This document shows, in pieces, positions 53,863 through 62,999 of a stretch of DNA of 64,000 nt; the first letter of the stretch is position 1, and each line of letters begins with the position of its first letter. A program made the translations under genes and the position numbers. Location of the stretch: contig JADLHJ010000036.1 of assembly GCA_020848835.1 (NCBI GenBank), forward strand, positions 1 through 64,000, in the 5' to 3' direction. The notes beneath the pieces are model-generated. The model ran no database searches and was not told the DNA's origin. It saw nothing but the letters and a program-made list of their open reading frames with translations. This DNA is from Candidatus Hydrogenedentota bacterium. Its GTDB lineage: Bacteria; Hydrogenedentota; Hydrogenedentia; Hydrogenedentales; SLHB01.

Positions 53863-55548
53863 GTGAACATTCTCGGCATAGGGGGCTACTCGCACGATTC
53901 CGCCGCGGCGCTGGTCTGTGGTGGACAGCTTGTTGCGGCAGTTGCGGAGGAGCGCCTCACCCGCGTGAAGCATCAGGGCGGCGTGCCGCGCAAGGCCGTG
54001 CAGTTTTGCCTCGACACTGCCGGCATCTCCATCGACGACGTCGATCATGTCTGTTGCTACATGCGCCCGGGACTGCGTGTGGGCAAGCGCATTCCCTACC
54101 GCATCACGCAGATGTTTCGCTCGCCCTCATACTCCGCGGGCTACATCGCCTACGAATTGCAACACAACGCCGAATACGTACTCGGCATGCGCAGTCTCTG
54201 CGGAAAACGCGCGAAACTGCACTTCATGCACCACCACCCCGCGCACGCGGCGTCGTCATTTCTCGTAAGCCCCTTTGAAGAAGCGGCGCTGCTGTCGATC
54301 GATTACGTCGGCGAATGGGACGTGACCTGGGCAGGCATCGGACGCGGCACAACAATCACGCCGCTTTTCGCCGAGCATTATCCAAACTCGCTCGGCGTCC
54401 TTTACACCGGCCTCACGGATTACCTCGGCTTCGCGCGTGCGAGCGACGAATACAAAGTCATGGGCCTCGCCTCCTACGGCGAACCGGAATACGCCGACGA
54501 ATTCCGCCGCATCATAAAATTACTACCCAATGGCCGCTATCAGATCGATCTATTGTGGCTGCAATGCCATTACCTCGCCGGCAGCCGCTGTGGATACATG
54601 TCACAAAAATTTATCGACCGTTTCGGCGCGCCACGCAAACCAAAAGACCCCGTCGAAAGAAAGCATCAGAACATCGCGGCGTCGTTGCAATGTGTCTTGG
54701 AAGAAACCGCGCTACACATCGCAAGACATTTATACGATGTAACGAAATCGAAAAAGCTTTGCCTCGCGGGTGGCGTCGCGTTGAACTGTTCAATGAACGG
54801 CCGCCTACTGCGTGAAGGTCCCTTCGATGAAATCTTTGTGCAACCCGCCGCGGGCGACGACGGCATTGCCATCGGCGCCGCGTTGCAGAAGCACTACGAA
54901 CTCACGCGCGCCCCACGCGCATTCCAAATGACGCACGCCTGCTGGGGGCCTGAATTCTCCAACGACGCGATTAAACAGTTCCTCGATCTCGCAAAACTTC
55001 CGCACGAAAAACCGGCAAACGTAATCGAACGCACCGCCGATCTCCTCGCCGAGGGAAAGATCGTGGGCTGGTACCAAGGGCACATGGAATTCGGCCCGCG
55101 CGCGCTCGGTTCGCGCAGCATCCTCGCCGACCCCACGCGGGCGGATATGAAAGACCTCATCAACAAATATGTCAAACACCGCGAAGAGTTCCGGCCCTTC
55201 GCACCAAGCTGCCTCGCCGAACACGCCAGCAAATACTTCGAAGGCTGCACCTCATCGCCCTTCATGCTATTCGTCTACCCGGTCAAATCCGAAATGCGCG
55301 ACAAAGTACCCGCGATTACCCACATCGATGGCACCGCCCGCGTGCAAACCGTCACGCGCGAAGCGAACCCCAAGTACTACGCGCTCATCGAAGCCTTCGA
55401 ACAGCGCCGCGGCGTACCCATGATCCTCAACACCTCATTCAACGTCATGGGTGAACCCATCGTCAACACCCCCGCCGACGCCACCCGCTGCTTCTACAGC
55501 GCCGGAATGGACGCCCTGGTCATGGGCGACTACATATTGACTAAATAA
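53863..55548 (+). CDS. NodU/CmcH-family carbamoyltransferase
   Basis: 561 residues from a GTG. N-terminal Kae1-like half (MNILGIGGYSHDSAAALV, VAEERLTRVKHQGGVPRKAV, HHHPAHAASSFLVSPF) with the metal-binding His pair, then a C-terminal adenylation/transfer half (LAGGVALNCSMNGRLL, WYQGHMEFGPRALGSRSIL, RGVPMILNTSFNVMGEPIV). These enzymes carbamoylate sugar hydroxyls using carbamoyl phosphate and ATP. Two GT4 genes and a deacetylase follow, suggesting tailoring of a surface glycan or glycosylated metabolite. A large palindrome directly follows the stop. Confidence 0.93.
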   Translation: MNILGIGGYSHDSAAALVCGGQLVAAVAEERLTRVKHQGGVPRKAVQFCLDTAGISIDDVDHVCCYMRPGLRVGKRIPYRITQMFRSPSYSAGYIAYELQHNAEYVLGMRSLCGKRAKLHFMHHHPAHAASSFLVSPFEEAALLSIDYVGEWDVTWAGIGRGTTITPLFAEHYPNSLGVLYTGLTDYLGFARASDEYKVMGLASYGEPEYADEFRRIIKLLPNGRYQIDLLWLQCHYLAGSRCGYMSQKFIDRFGAPRKPKDPVERKHQNIAASLQCVLEETALHIARHLYDVTKSKKLCLAGGVALNCSMNGRLLREGPFDEIFVQPAAGDDGIAIGAALQKHYELTRAPRAFQMTHACWGPEFSNDAIKQFLDLAKLPHEKPANVIERTADLLAEGKIVGWYQGHMEFGPRALGSRSILADPTRADMKDLINKYVKHREEFRPFAPSCLAEHASKYFEGCTSSPFMLFVYPVKSEMRDKVPAITHIDGTARVQTVTREANPKYYALIEAFEQRRGVPMILNTSFNVMGEPIVNTPADATRCFYSAGMDALVMGDYILTK

Positions 55549-55632
55549 AAGGAGCACAGGCGTCCCGCCCGTGATTTAATTGGAAATTCGGTTTCATCAA
55601 AAAAATCACGGGCGGGACGCCCGTGCTCCTTT
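55548..55632. repeat. Large REP-like palindrome, 30-bp arms
   Basis: Left arm 55548-55577 and right arm 55603-55632 are inverse complements over 30 bases with a single mismatch, around a 25-base A+T-rich loop. Core GGCGTCCCGCCCGTGATTT. It starts at the last base of the carbamoyltransferase stop. Such arms form a very stable hairpin and could terminate transcription; the sequence style is that of dispersed palindromic elements rather than a simple terminator. Confidence 0.75.
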
Positions 55633-55662
55633 ATGTCGCCTCTTGCATTAGAATAGCCGCCC

Positions 55663-56808
55663 ATGAGCGACAGACCCATCCGCATACTCGTCGTCACCGT
55701 CGATTACCCGCCGATCGAAGGCGGCATCAGTACGCTCACGCTCGAAGTGTCTCGCGAACTATCGCGGCAAGGTTTTGAAGTCACCGTACTCGCACCGCAC
55801 TTTCCAAACATGGAATCGTTCGACGCAAACGAACCCGTGCGCGTGATCCGCTTCACCGGCTATAACAGCGGATGGCTTCGCCTCTTTCCCATGCTCGCGC
55901 GCGGACGCAAACTGGTCCCTCACCACGACCTCCTGCTCGCGATCAACATCACCTACGGTGGCATCGCAGGGTTGCTCGCGCGCAGTATGTTCGGCGTTCC
56001 ATACGCAACGCTCGCATACGGCTATGAGTTCTTGAAGTTCAAACACATCTGGCCCGTGGCCGCGCTGCTCCGCTACATCTACGGACAGTCCCGCGGCGTC
56101 ATCGCAATCAGCCAGTTCACCCGCAACAAACTGATCGAATTCGGCGTACGGTCCAAATCAATCGCAGCAATACTCCCCGGCGCAACACCAAAACCCGAAG
56201 CGGATGACGAAACGATCGCATCGATTCGCGCGAAGTATCCCATCGAAGGCAAGCGCCTCATTCTCTCTGTTGGTCGTCTCGTGCAACGCAAAGGCCATCT
56301 CACCCTAGTCCGCGCGATGCCACGCATTATCAACACCATTCCAAACGCGCACCTCTTCGTCGTCGGCCAGGGCCCGGCGATGTCGTCCTGCTCGCGCGCG
56401 GCGTTTCGCATGGGCGTGCGTGACAACATCACCTTCGCGGGCGCGCTCAGCACAGCCGAAGTACAGGCCCTGTATTCGCTGTGCGATGTATTCGCGCTGC
56501 CAACAGGCGAAGGTACAAACGGCCAGGTCGAAGGGTTCGGCCTCGTCTTCACCGAAGCGCACGCGCACGGCAAGCCTGCCATTGCAGGCAAATCCGGCGG
56601 CGCGATCGAAGCGGTCGCCGATGGCGATACGGGCCTGCTCGTCGAACCGGATGACGCAGATGCACTCGCTGCCGCACTCATCCGCGTGCTAACCGACCCT
56701 GAACTCGCGCGCAAACTCGGTGAGCTGGGCCGGCTCCGCGTGGACAACGAACTCAACTGGCGCGTGTTCACCAACCAAATGATCGCCGCACTCGGGATTC
56801 GCAAATGA
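55663..56808 (+). CDS. GT4-family glycosyltransferase
   Basis: 381 residues. N-terminal acceptor half starts RILVVTVDYPPIEGGISTLT; C-terminal donor half shows ILSVGRLVQRKGHLTLVRAM and the E-x7-E motif (EGFGLVFTEA, followed by HAHGKPAIAGKSGG). These are retaining GT-B enzymes using nucleotide sugars in the cytoplasm. The stop overlaps the next GT start (ATGA). Probably builds the glycan modified by the carbamoyltransferase. Confidence 0.92.
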   Translation: MSDRPIRILVVTVDYPPIEGGISTLTLEVSRELSRQGFEVTVLAPHFPNMESFDANEPVRVIRFTGYNSGWLRLFPMLARGRKLVPHHDLLLAINITYGGIAGLLARSMFGVPYATLAYGYEFLKFKHIWPVAALLRYIYGQSRGVIAISQFTRNKLIEFGVRSKSIAAILPGATPKPEADDETIASIRAKYPIEGKRLILSVGRLVQRKGHLTLVRAMPRIINTIPNAHLFVVGQGPAMSSCSRAAFRMGVRDNITFAGALSTAEVQALYSLCDVFALPTGEGTNGQVEGFGLVFTEAHAHGKPAIAGKSGGAIEAVADGDTGLLVEPDDADALAAALIRVLTDPELARKLGELGRLRVDNELNWRVFTNQMIAALGIRK

Positions 56809-57968
56809 GACGCATCCGCGTGGCCCACGTGATCACGCGCATGGGCAAAGGTGGCGCGCAGGAAAACACCTTTCACACCGTGTGCCTCGCCAACCGCGAC
56901 CGCTACGAAGTCGATCTCATTAGCGGTCACACCGCGCATAACGAACCCAGCATGGAACAAACGGTGCGCGACGCGGGCATCGAAATCGTTCGCGTAAAAC
57001 ATCTCGTGCGCAATCCGTCGCCGCTAAACGATCTCCGCGCCTACAACGAATTGCTGCAAATTTACCGAGATCGCAAATACGACATTGTCCATACGCACAC
57101 GTCGAAAGCGGGTTACCTCGGCCGCATGGCCGCCGCGAAGGCAGGCGTGCCAATCATCGTGCACACGCCCCACGGCCACATCTTCTTCGGCTACTTCAAT
57201 AAACTATTCACGAGGTTCTTCACCAAACTCGAACGCGACGCCGCGCTGAAATCCAGCAAGCTCATCGAACTCACGCAACGCGGCGTCGATCAACACCTCG
57301 CCGAAGGCGTCGGCACGCGCGATCAATGGACCTCCATTTTCAGCGGAATTGATCTCGCTCCCTTCGACGAAGCGATTCGCGCGCGCGCGGCAACGCGCCA
57401 ATCGCTAGGCGTCGCGCCGGACGAATTTCTCATTGGCGCCGTGGGACGCCTTGAACCCGTGAAGGGTTTCTCGTATTTTGTGCGTGCTGCGCGCATCGTG
57501 CTCGATTCCATGCCCTCGGCGCGGTTTATTCTCGCGGGCGACGGCGCGGAACGCGAATCGTTGGAGGCCTTGGCGGAAACGCTTGGGCCGCGCTTTCAGT
57601 TTTTGGGGATGCGGGACGACGTGCCCGCGCTGATGGCAGCGATGGATCTGTGCGTAGTGCCGTCGATTAATGAGGGGATGGGCCGCGTGATTCTTGAAGC
57701 AGGCGCGGCCGGCACGCCGGTAGTGGCGACAAACGTGGGTGGAATTCCGGAAGTGGTAAATGAAACCGTGACGGGTCTGCTCGTGCGCCCGCGCGACGAA
57801 ACGGGGATCGCTTCCGCAGTGTTGTCGCTCGCGGCAGATCGCGCACAGCGCGAACGCATTGGGATCGCCGCGCGCGATCACGTGCAAAAGTTCAGCTTAG
57901 CGCGCATGGTCGAAAAAATCGAAACACTCTACGAAGATTTAATCCGGGAGAAACGACTTGACGCCTGA
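56805..57968 (+). CDS. GT4-family glycosyltransferase
   Basis: 387 residues overlapping the previous gene by four bases. Acceptor-side sequence VAHVITRMGKGGAQENTFHT and donor-side motifs IGAVGRLEPVKGFSYFVRAA and E-x7-E (EGMGRVILEAGAAGTPVVAT). WecG/WbaZ-like members add sugars to lipid-linked glycans. The 3' end overlaps the deacetylase gene by 11 bases, so the three genes are translationally coupled. Confidence 0.92.
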   Translation: MRRIRVAHVITRMGKGGAQENTFHTVCLANRDRYEVDLISGHTAHNEPSMEQTVRDAGIEIVRVKHLVRNPSPLNDLRAYNELLQIYRDRKYDIVHTHTSKAGYLGRMAAAKAGVPIIVHTPHGHIFFGYFNKLFTRFFTKLERDAALKSSKLIELTQRGVDQHLAEGVGTRDQWTSIFSGIDLAPFDEAIRARAATRQSLGVAPDEFLIGAVGRLEPVKGFSYFVRAARIVLDSMPSARFILAGDGAERESLEALAETLGPRFQFLGMRDDVPALMAAMDLCVVPSINEGMGRVILEAGAAGTPVVATNVGGIPEVVNETVTGLLVRPRDETGIASAVLSLAADRAQRERIGIAARDHVQKFSLARMVEKIETLYEDLIREKRLDA

Positions 57969-58680
57969 AGATGCATTCCTTTCCAAACAACGCCTGCTCG
58001 TCATCGCGCCGCACGCGGACGACGAATGTTTCGGTTGCGCGGGCACCATGGCGCGCATCAAGCATCTCGGCGGCGAAGTGTACTGCATCGTATGTTCTGT
58101 CGGTGATTTGAAACATTACGACGGAAAAGATCAGCGCGTCAGCGGCGGCACCCGCGAATCGGAACTCAAATCGGTAATGGATTATCTAAAAGTAGACGAC
58201 TGGGAGATTCTATTTCGCGACGAGCAAACGCACCTGCGTCTCGACGCCATGCCCCGCCGCGATCTCATTTCACTCTTCGAACGCGATGCAAAACTCGCGC
58301 TGGATAAACTGCAACCCACAATGGTCGCGATCCCCGTGTCATCATACAACCAGGATCACGACGCGGTCTTCCGCGCAGCATGGACCGCCCTGCGCCCCGG
58401 CGTACCCTCCGCAAAACCTTTCCAACGCATCGTGCTCGGCTACGACAACACTTCGCTTTTCTGGAGCCTCGAACGCGAAAAGTTTCACCCGAATTTCTAC
58501 GTGGACATTACCAACTTTCTCGAACACAAACTCAAAGCGCTCTCGATGCACCAATCGCAAATGCGCGATGCGATACACCATTCAAGTGTGCAGAACGTGG
58601 AGTTCACCGCGCGCGTGCGCGGACGCGAGATCAGCGTGGAAGCCGCGGAAGGCTACATGGTATTCCGGCAGGTGTTTTAG
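57958..58680 (+). CDS. PIG-L / LmbE-family deacetylase
   Basis: 240 residues from a TTG at 57958 with GGGAG seven bases before it. The zinc-binding AHADDE-type motif is PH19-A-D21-D22-E, with a later His in SSYNQDHDAVFRAAW. Members remove N-acetyl groups from sugars such as GlcNAc derivatives. Its overlap with the GT4 gene implies action on the same glycan or glycoside. Confidence 0.9.
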   Translation: MTPEDAFLSKQRLLVIAPHADDECFGCAGTMARIKHLGGEVYCIVCSVGDLKHYDGKDQRVSGGTRESELKSVMDYLKVDDWEILFRDEQTHLRLDAMPRRDLISLFERDAKLALDKLQPTMVAIPVSSYNQDHDAVFRAAWTALRPGVPSAKPFQRIVLGYDNTSLFWSLEREKFHPNFYVDITNFLEHKLKALSMHQSQMRDAIHHSSVQNVEFTARVRGREISVEAAEGYMVFRQVF

Positions 58681-59193
58681 TTATCGCTGAGGCGACGTGG
58701 AAACGCGCTGCGCAGTCGTCGGGCGAAGGGTCGTGGGCTTCACTACAGGCTGCGCGCCCAGACCGGGCGTCTGCACGTTAGTTTGCATCACTTGCAACGT
58801 TGGCGCCGCGCGCTCGACGCCCCGCTCCGCCCACGCATCGCGAACGGACTTGTAGATCACCCCACAAGGAATCGCGGCGAGCACGATAAAGACCGCAACC
58901 TTGACCGCGAACCGCACGCGCGGATATGTCCGCGGCTCGTTGTCCGCCTCCGCTTCACTTTCATCTTCTTCTTTTACGGGATGAGCCGCGCGAACGGCTG
59001 CTACCTGGTCGCGCGCCTCGCTCGCCGTCCAGCATTTTTGAATGGCCTTCGCAATCGTTTGGTCGGTTGGGAATTGCGCGCGCAACGCCTGAAGAATGGA
59101 CAGCGCCTCGACGTACTTGCCGTCGTTATAGAGCGCACTCGCGGCGCGATACTGTTCGGTCGGTGCAGTCTGTTCCGGTGCCAGCGTAGCCAT
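58681..59193 (-). CDS. TPR-like single-pass membrane protein
   Basis: 170 residues. An N-terminal helical repeat of the TPR type (YRAASALYNDGKYVEALSIL), an acidic/charged linker (KEEDESEAEADNEP), one membrane segment (about 94-113, VKVAVFIVLAAIPCGVIYKS) and a Pro/Thr-rich C-terminal tail with GAQPVVKPTTLRPT. It converges directly on the deacetylase gene (one base apart). Function not recognised. Confidence 0.65.
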   Translation of the reverse strand: MATLAPEQTAPTEQYRAASALYNDGKYVEALSILQALRAQFPTDQTIAKAIQKCWTASEARDQVAAVRAAHPVKEEDESEAEADNEPRTYPRVRFAVKVAVFIVLAAIPCGVIYKSVRDAWAERGVERAAPTLQVMQTNVQTPGLGAQPVVKPTTLRPTTAQRVSTSPQR

Positions 59194-59386
59194 GTCGGAA
59201 ACCCCAAATCAGTTGCCCGCATCAATAATGCAGTAAGTGCCCCGGCAAAATCCAGAGATTTCTCAATTCTGGCCTTGCTCGGAATTAACGCATTTTGGCA
59301 GTTGTTCCTGCGTCAAACACCATGCGGCTCGTGTTGTTCCCCTTACGCCCGAAGCACTTACGCAATACCCGGCAAGGAGGTGTGCC

Positions 59387-60211
59387 ATGCCCTTTGTTAC
59401 TACAAACGATGGAACCCGCATTTTTTACAAAGATTGGGGTACCGGCCAGCCCGTTGTCTTCAGCCACGGCTGGCCCCTGACTGCGGATGCCTGGGACGAT
59501 CAGATCATGTTTCTGGGGCAGCACGGATACCGCTGCATCGCCCACGATCGCCGCAGCCATGGCCGCTCCGACCAGACCTGGCACGGCAATGAAATGGATA
59601 CCTATGCCGACGACCTGGCCGCACTCACCGCGCACCTCGACCTCAAGGACGCGATTCACGTCGGTCATTCCACGGGCGGCGGCGAAGTGACCCGCTACAT
59701 TGGAAGGCACGGCACAAAGCGCGTGGCGAAGGCCGTCCTCATCGGCGCCGTGCCACCGATCATGCTCAAGACCGCGGCAAACCCCGGCGGCCTGCCCATC
59801 GAGGTGTTCAATGACATCCGCGCAAAGGTTTCCGCTGACCGCTCGCAGTTCTTCAAAGACCTGACAATGCCGTTCTACGGCTATAATCGCGAAGGCACAA
59901 AATCTTCCCAAGGCATCCGCGATTCGTTCTGGTTGCAGGGTATGCTCGGCGGCATCAAAGGCATCTACGACTGCATCAAGGCCTTCTCCGAAACCGATTT
60001 CACCGAAGACCTCAAAAAAATCGACGTGCCCACCCTCATCATGCACGGCGACGACGACCAAATCGTCCCGATCGGCGCTTCCGCCATGCTATCGTCAAAA
60101 CTCGTTAAGGGCTCGACCCTCAAGGTCTATCCCGGTTTCTCGCACGGCATGTGCGCAATCAACAAGGACGTCATCAACGCGGACTTGCTGGAATTCTTCA
60201 AGGGCGCTTAA
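59387..60211 (+). CDS. Alpha/beta hydrolase of the non-heme chloroperoxidase/esterase type
   Basis: 274 residues from the ATG at 59387, with a strong AAGGAGGTG site; the longer frame to 59237 is not needed. Catalytic triad: S95 in GHSTGG, Asp near 225 ([11 protein letters not shown]), H253 (GFSHGMC), and the oxyanion strand [13 protein letters not shown]. The family includes cofactor-free haloperoxidases and aryl esterases. Natural substrate unknown. Confidence 0.92.
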   Translation: MPFVTTNDGTRIFYKDWGTGQPVVFSHGWPLTADAWDDQIMFLGQHGYRCIAHDRRSHGRSDQTWHGNEMDTYADDLAALTAHLDLKDAIHVGHSTGGGEVTRYIGRHGTKRVAKAVLIGAVPPIMLKTAANPGGLPIEVFNDIRAKVSADRSQFFKDLTMPFYGYNREGTKSSQGIRDSFWLQGMLGGIKGIYDCIKAFSETDFTEDLKKIDVPTLIMHGDDDQIVPIGASAMLSSKLVKGSTLKVYPGFSHGMCAINKDVINADLLEFFKGA

Positions 60212-60396
60212 AAAGAAGGAAGGGGCTCGACACGCCGGGTAACTTAGTCTACAGACGTTGCAAGACTTGTTCGCAGCGACTCGGCAAATTTTGTGCCCGC
60301 TGGGCTTCCTTGCGAGTTGTCTTCACTGGCCGAAGCGACTAACCTTTCTATTGGAAACTTGGAACGATGGCCACGAGTTGAAAAGTAAGGACGACA

Positions 60397-61134
60397 ATGT
60401 CAGGAATCCGCGTAACCGTCTGGAACGAAGGGGTGCACGAACGCGTGGATGCGAAGGTGCGCGAGTTGTATCCGAATGGAATGGGTGCGCAGATCGCGCA
60501 GTATTTGGAGAAGCAGCCTGGGATCGCTTCCGTGCGTGTGTGTGAACTGCACCATGATGAGCAAGGTTTGCCTGAAGAGGTGCTCAATTCCACGGACGTG
60601 ATGACGTGGTGGGGGCACAAGGCGCACAAGGAATTGACGGAGGAGAACGTCGAGCGGTTGCACAAGCGTGTATTGGACGGCATGGGGTTAATTGTGTTGC
60701 ACTCCGGTCACCACTCCAAGATTTTCAAGAAGCTCATGGGCACGAGCTGCGATTTGAAATGGCGCGAGATCGGCGAGCGCGAACGCATCTGGGTGGTCGA
60801 TCCCGCGCACCCGATTGCGGATGGGTTGCCGGAGTATTTCGAGCTGCCGCACGTGGAGATGTATGGCGAGCACTTCGACATCCCGCAACCGGACCGGCAG
60901 GTGTTTATCAGTTGGTTTCAGGGGGGCGAAGTGTTTCGCAGCGGGTGTTGCTGGCACCGGGGCAAAGGGAAGGTTTTTTATTTTCGTCCTGGGCATGAGA
61001 CGTTTCCCATTTATTACGACGAGAACGTGCTGCGCGTGATCTACAACGCGGTGAAGTGGGCTGCGCCCACGGGCGTGAAGGAGATCACGCGGAAGAATGT
61101 GAAGCCCATCGAGAATGTGTTTATCGATCCGTGA
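60397..61134 (+). CDS. ThuA-domain protein
   Basis: 245 residues with the ThuA-type class-I glutamine-amidotransferase-like fold: VTVWNEGVHERVDAKVRELY, DVMTWWGHKAHKELTEENVE, GLIVLHSGHHSKIFKKLMGT and HVEMYGEHFDIPQPD. ThuA proteins are linked to trehalose and other disaccharide use. The preceding 185 bases hold nothing recognised. It is co-directional with an isomerase-like gene, which supports a sugar-catabolic role. Confidence 0.9.
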   Translation: MSGIRVTVWNEGVHERVDAKVRELYPNGMGAQIAQYLEKQPGIASVRVCELHHDEQGLPEEVLNSTDVMTWWGHKAHKELTEENVERLHKRVLDGMGLIVLHSGHHSKIFKKLMGTSCDLKWREIGERERIWVVDPAHPIADGLPEYFELPHVEMYGEHFDIPQPDRQVFISWFQGGEVFRSGCCWHRGKGKVFYFRPGHETFPIYYDENVLRVIYNAVKWAAPTGVKEITRKNVKPIENVFIDP

Positions 61135-61182
61135 CGTAGCTGGCGGGCGGGTCGAAGATCAAAGCGGAGCTTTTCAAGAGCG

Positions 61183-61208
61183 CGTTCCCAAGCTGGAGCT
61201 TGGGAACG
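61183..61208. repeat. 26-bp perfect palindrome (REP-like)
   Basis: CGTTCCCAAGCT-GG-AGCTTGGGAACG: perfect 12-bp arms around GG, in the gap after the ThuA gene. No poly-T follows, so termination by itself is doubtful. The form is that of short dispersed palindromes common in several phyla. Confidence 0.7.
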
Positions 61209-61313
61209 AGTACCAACTGTCAGGTTTGCAACCCTTTATTGTGCTGCGTATCCTATCCGCCTATTCGGGTTGCAGTTTAGCAGTCATTTCTTCATTCGGG
61301 GAGGTCTATTTTC

Positions 61314-62363
61314 ATGGCGAAGTCCAAGGGTAAATACCGTTTTTCATTTGGTCCGTGGAACATCTCGGAGGGTGCGGACCCCTTTGGTCCCGAGGTGCGC
61401 ACGCCGATCGCGCTCGCAAAGAAGATGAAAATTGCGAAGCAGTTGGGCTTTGACGGCATGCAGTTTCACGATGACGACGCGGTGCCCGATCTGGACGGCA
61501 AGTCCGCGGCGCAAATCGCGAAGGAAGCCAAACGCGTAAAGAAGATGCTCGAAGGCGAAGGGCTCGTGGCGGAGTTTGTCGCGCCGCGCCTTTGGTTCGC
61601 GCCGCAGACGATTGACGGCGGCTACACAAATAACAACGCGAAAGAGCGCCAGTACGCGATCGATCGCACAAAAAAATGCATCGACATCGGCAGTCACCTC
61701 GGCACGAGCGCGATGGTGTTATGGCTCGCGCGCGAAGGCACGTACATCCGCGAGAGCAAGAACGCGCGCAAGCAGGTATTAATGATTCGCGACGCGATCG
61801 ATGAATTCCTTGATTACGATCCCAAGGTGCGCATCCTCATCGAGCCGAAGCCGAACGAACCGGTGGACAGCGCGATCATCTCGACGATCGGCCATGCGGT
61901 GGGCATGAGCTACATGACCAGCGATCCGGGACGTGTGGGTGTGCTGCTGGAAACGGCGCACTCGCTGCTCGCGGGCCTCGATCCTTCCGATGACATGGGC
62001 TACGCGCTCGCGCACGACAAATTGTGGAGCGTACACCTGAACGACCAGGGCGGATTGAAATTTGATCAGGACAAATCCTTTGGATCGAACAATCTGCGCG
62101 TGGCGTTCAACCAGATTCGCGTCCTCGAAGAATACGCCTACGGCCAGACCGGCGAGTGGGTGGGCCTTGACGTAAAAGCAATGCGCACGCAAAAGCAGGA
62201 CAAGGCGACGAAGCATTTGTCGAACAGCCTGCAGACCTTCAAGTTCCTGCTCGACAAGGTGGTGTCGATGGATCAGAAGATTGTGAGCCAGTGCATCGCG
62301 CAGCGCGATTACGAAGAATTGGATCGTTATATCCTCACGCTCCTGATGGGGAAGCGCTACTAG
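61314..62363 (+). CDS. Xylose isomerase-like TIM-barrel protein
   Basis: 349 residues. Barrel strands and metal ligands expected for xylose isomerase-like enzymes appear: GFDGMQFHDDDAVPD, ILIEPKPNEP (Glu and Lys), MSYMTSDPGRVGVLLETAHS and HDKLWSVHLNDQ (His-x-Asn-Asp). Length and pattern fit sugar isomerases of the XI/rhamnose type acting with divalent metal in the cytoplasm. It follows ThuA after 179 bases. The sugar isomerised cannot be told. Confidence 0.88.
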   Translation: MAKSKGKYRFSFGPWNISEGADPFGPEVRTPIALAKKMKIAKQLGFDGMQFHDDDAVPDLDGKSAAQIAKEAKRVKKMLEGEGLVAEFVAPRLWFAPQTIDGGYTNNNAKERQYAIDRTKKCIDIGSHLGTSAMVLWLAREGTYIRESKNARKQVLMIRDAIDEFLDYDPKVRILIEPKPNEPVDSAIISTIGHAVGMSYMTSDPGRVGVLLETAHSLLAGLDPSDDMGYALAHDKLWSVHLNDQGGLKFDQDKSFGSNNLRVAFNQIRVLEEYAYGQTGEWVGLDVKAMRTQKQDKATKHLSNSLQTFKFLLDKVVSMDQKIVSQCIAQRDYEELDRYILTLLMGKRY

Positions 62364-62385
62364 ATATCTCCGACGAATACTGCTG

Positions 62386-62507
62386 GAACCCCTACAGGGT
62401 TCACTTGGAATTGGTGCGGGCTTACCCAGGGTAGGCCCGCCTGCGTCGAAACGACTCCGGCGTGCCAATCCGCCGCGGCGGACTACACGCTGGAATCCCT
62501 TCGGGAT
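62386..62507. repeat. Array of four intergenic hairpins
   Basis: Within 122 bases four inverted repeats follow one another: GAACCC/GGGTTC (62386-62402), GCGGGCTTACCC/GGGTAGGCCCGC with one G-T pair (62416-62440), the 14-bp palindrome TCCGCCGCGGCGGA (62469-62482) and ATCCC/GGGAT (62495-62507). No open frame of protein character crosses them. The motif set resembles a dispersed intergenic element known in this bacterial group. Confidence 0.6.
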
Positions 62508-62532
62508 AATCAAGATTTATCAGAGGTCTTAA

Positions 62533-62835
62533 GTGAAGTTTTCATTCGATATCGGCAACGAAGAAACGCATCGCGTCGAGTTTGAGCGCAATTGGTTTTC
62601 AGGGCGGACGAAGATCATGGTCGATAACGAATCGGCCCAACTTAAGAATCCGTGGCTGCTAACGACGCATTTTAACAAGGAGTTCGTCGTCAAGTACGAG
62701 TTTACGGTTGGCCGGAAAGAATGCCACGAGCTAATCATCGAGCACGAACGACCGCAGTATATGGGCGGTTTTTTCCCGCATGACTATCGGGTGATTGTTG
62801 ACGGCGTGCTTTTGCAGAAGCACCACGGATATTGA
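62533..62835 (+). CDS. Small beta-rich hypothetical protein
   Basis: 100 residues from a GTG. Alternating strands such as HRVEFERNWFSGRTKIMVDN, FVVKYEFTVGRKECHELIIE and DYRVIVDGVLLQKHHGY suggest a compact beta-sandwich, reminiscent of FAIM1-like domains but too diverged to assert. No signal or membrane segment. Co-directional with the genes on both sides. Function unknown. Confidence 0.6.
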   Translation: MKFSFDIGNEETHRVEFERNWFSGRTKIMVDNESAQLKNPWLLTTHFNKEFVVKYEFTVGRKECHELIIEHERPQYMGGFFPHDYRVIVDGVLLQKHHGY

Positions 62836-62999
62836 TTCCTGAAGCAGCGCAAGATCGCATACACCGCTTTCGCTGTTTGTTGCGATAGACAGCCAAAGCG
62901 GCGTCTACCCGCCGCCGCACTCCAAATAGCGCTTGATGCGCTCACAATTGGATTGCAGTAGTGGATTGAATAGCGTTGGGTCTCCAAGGGGGGTGGACG

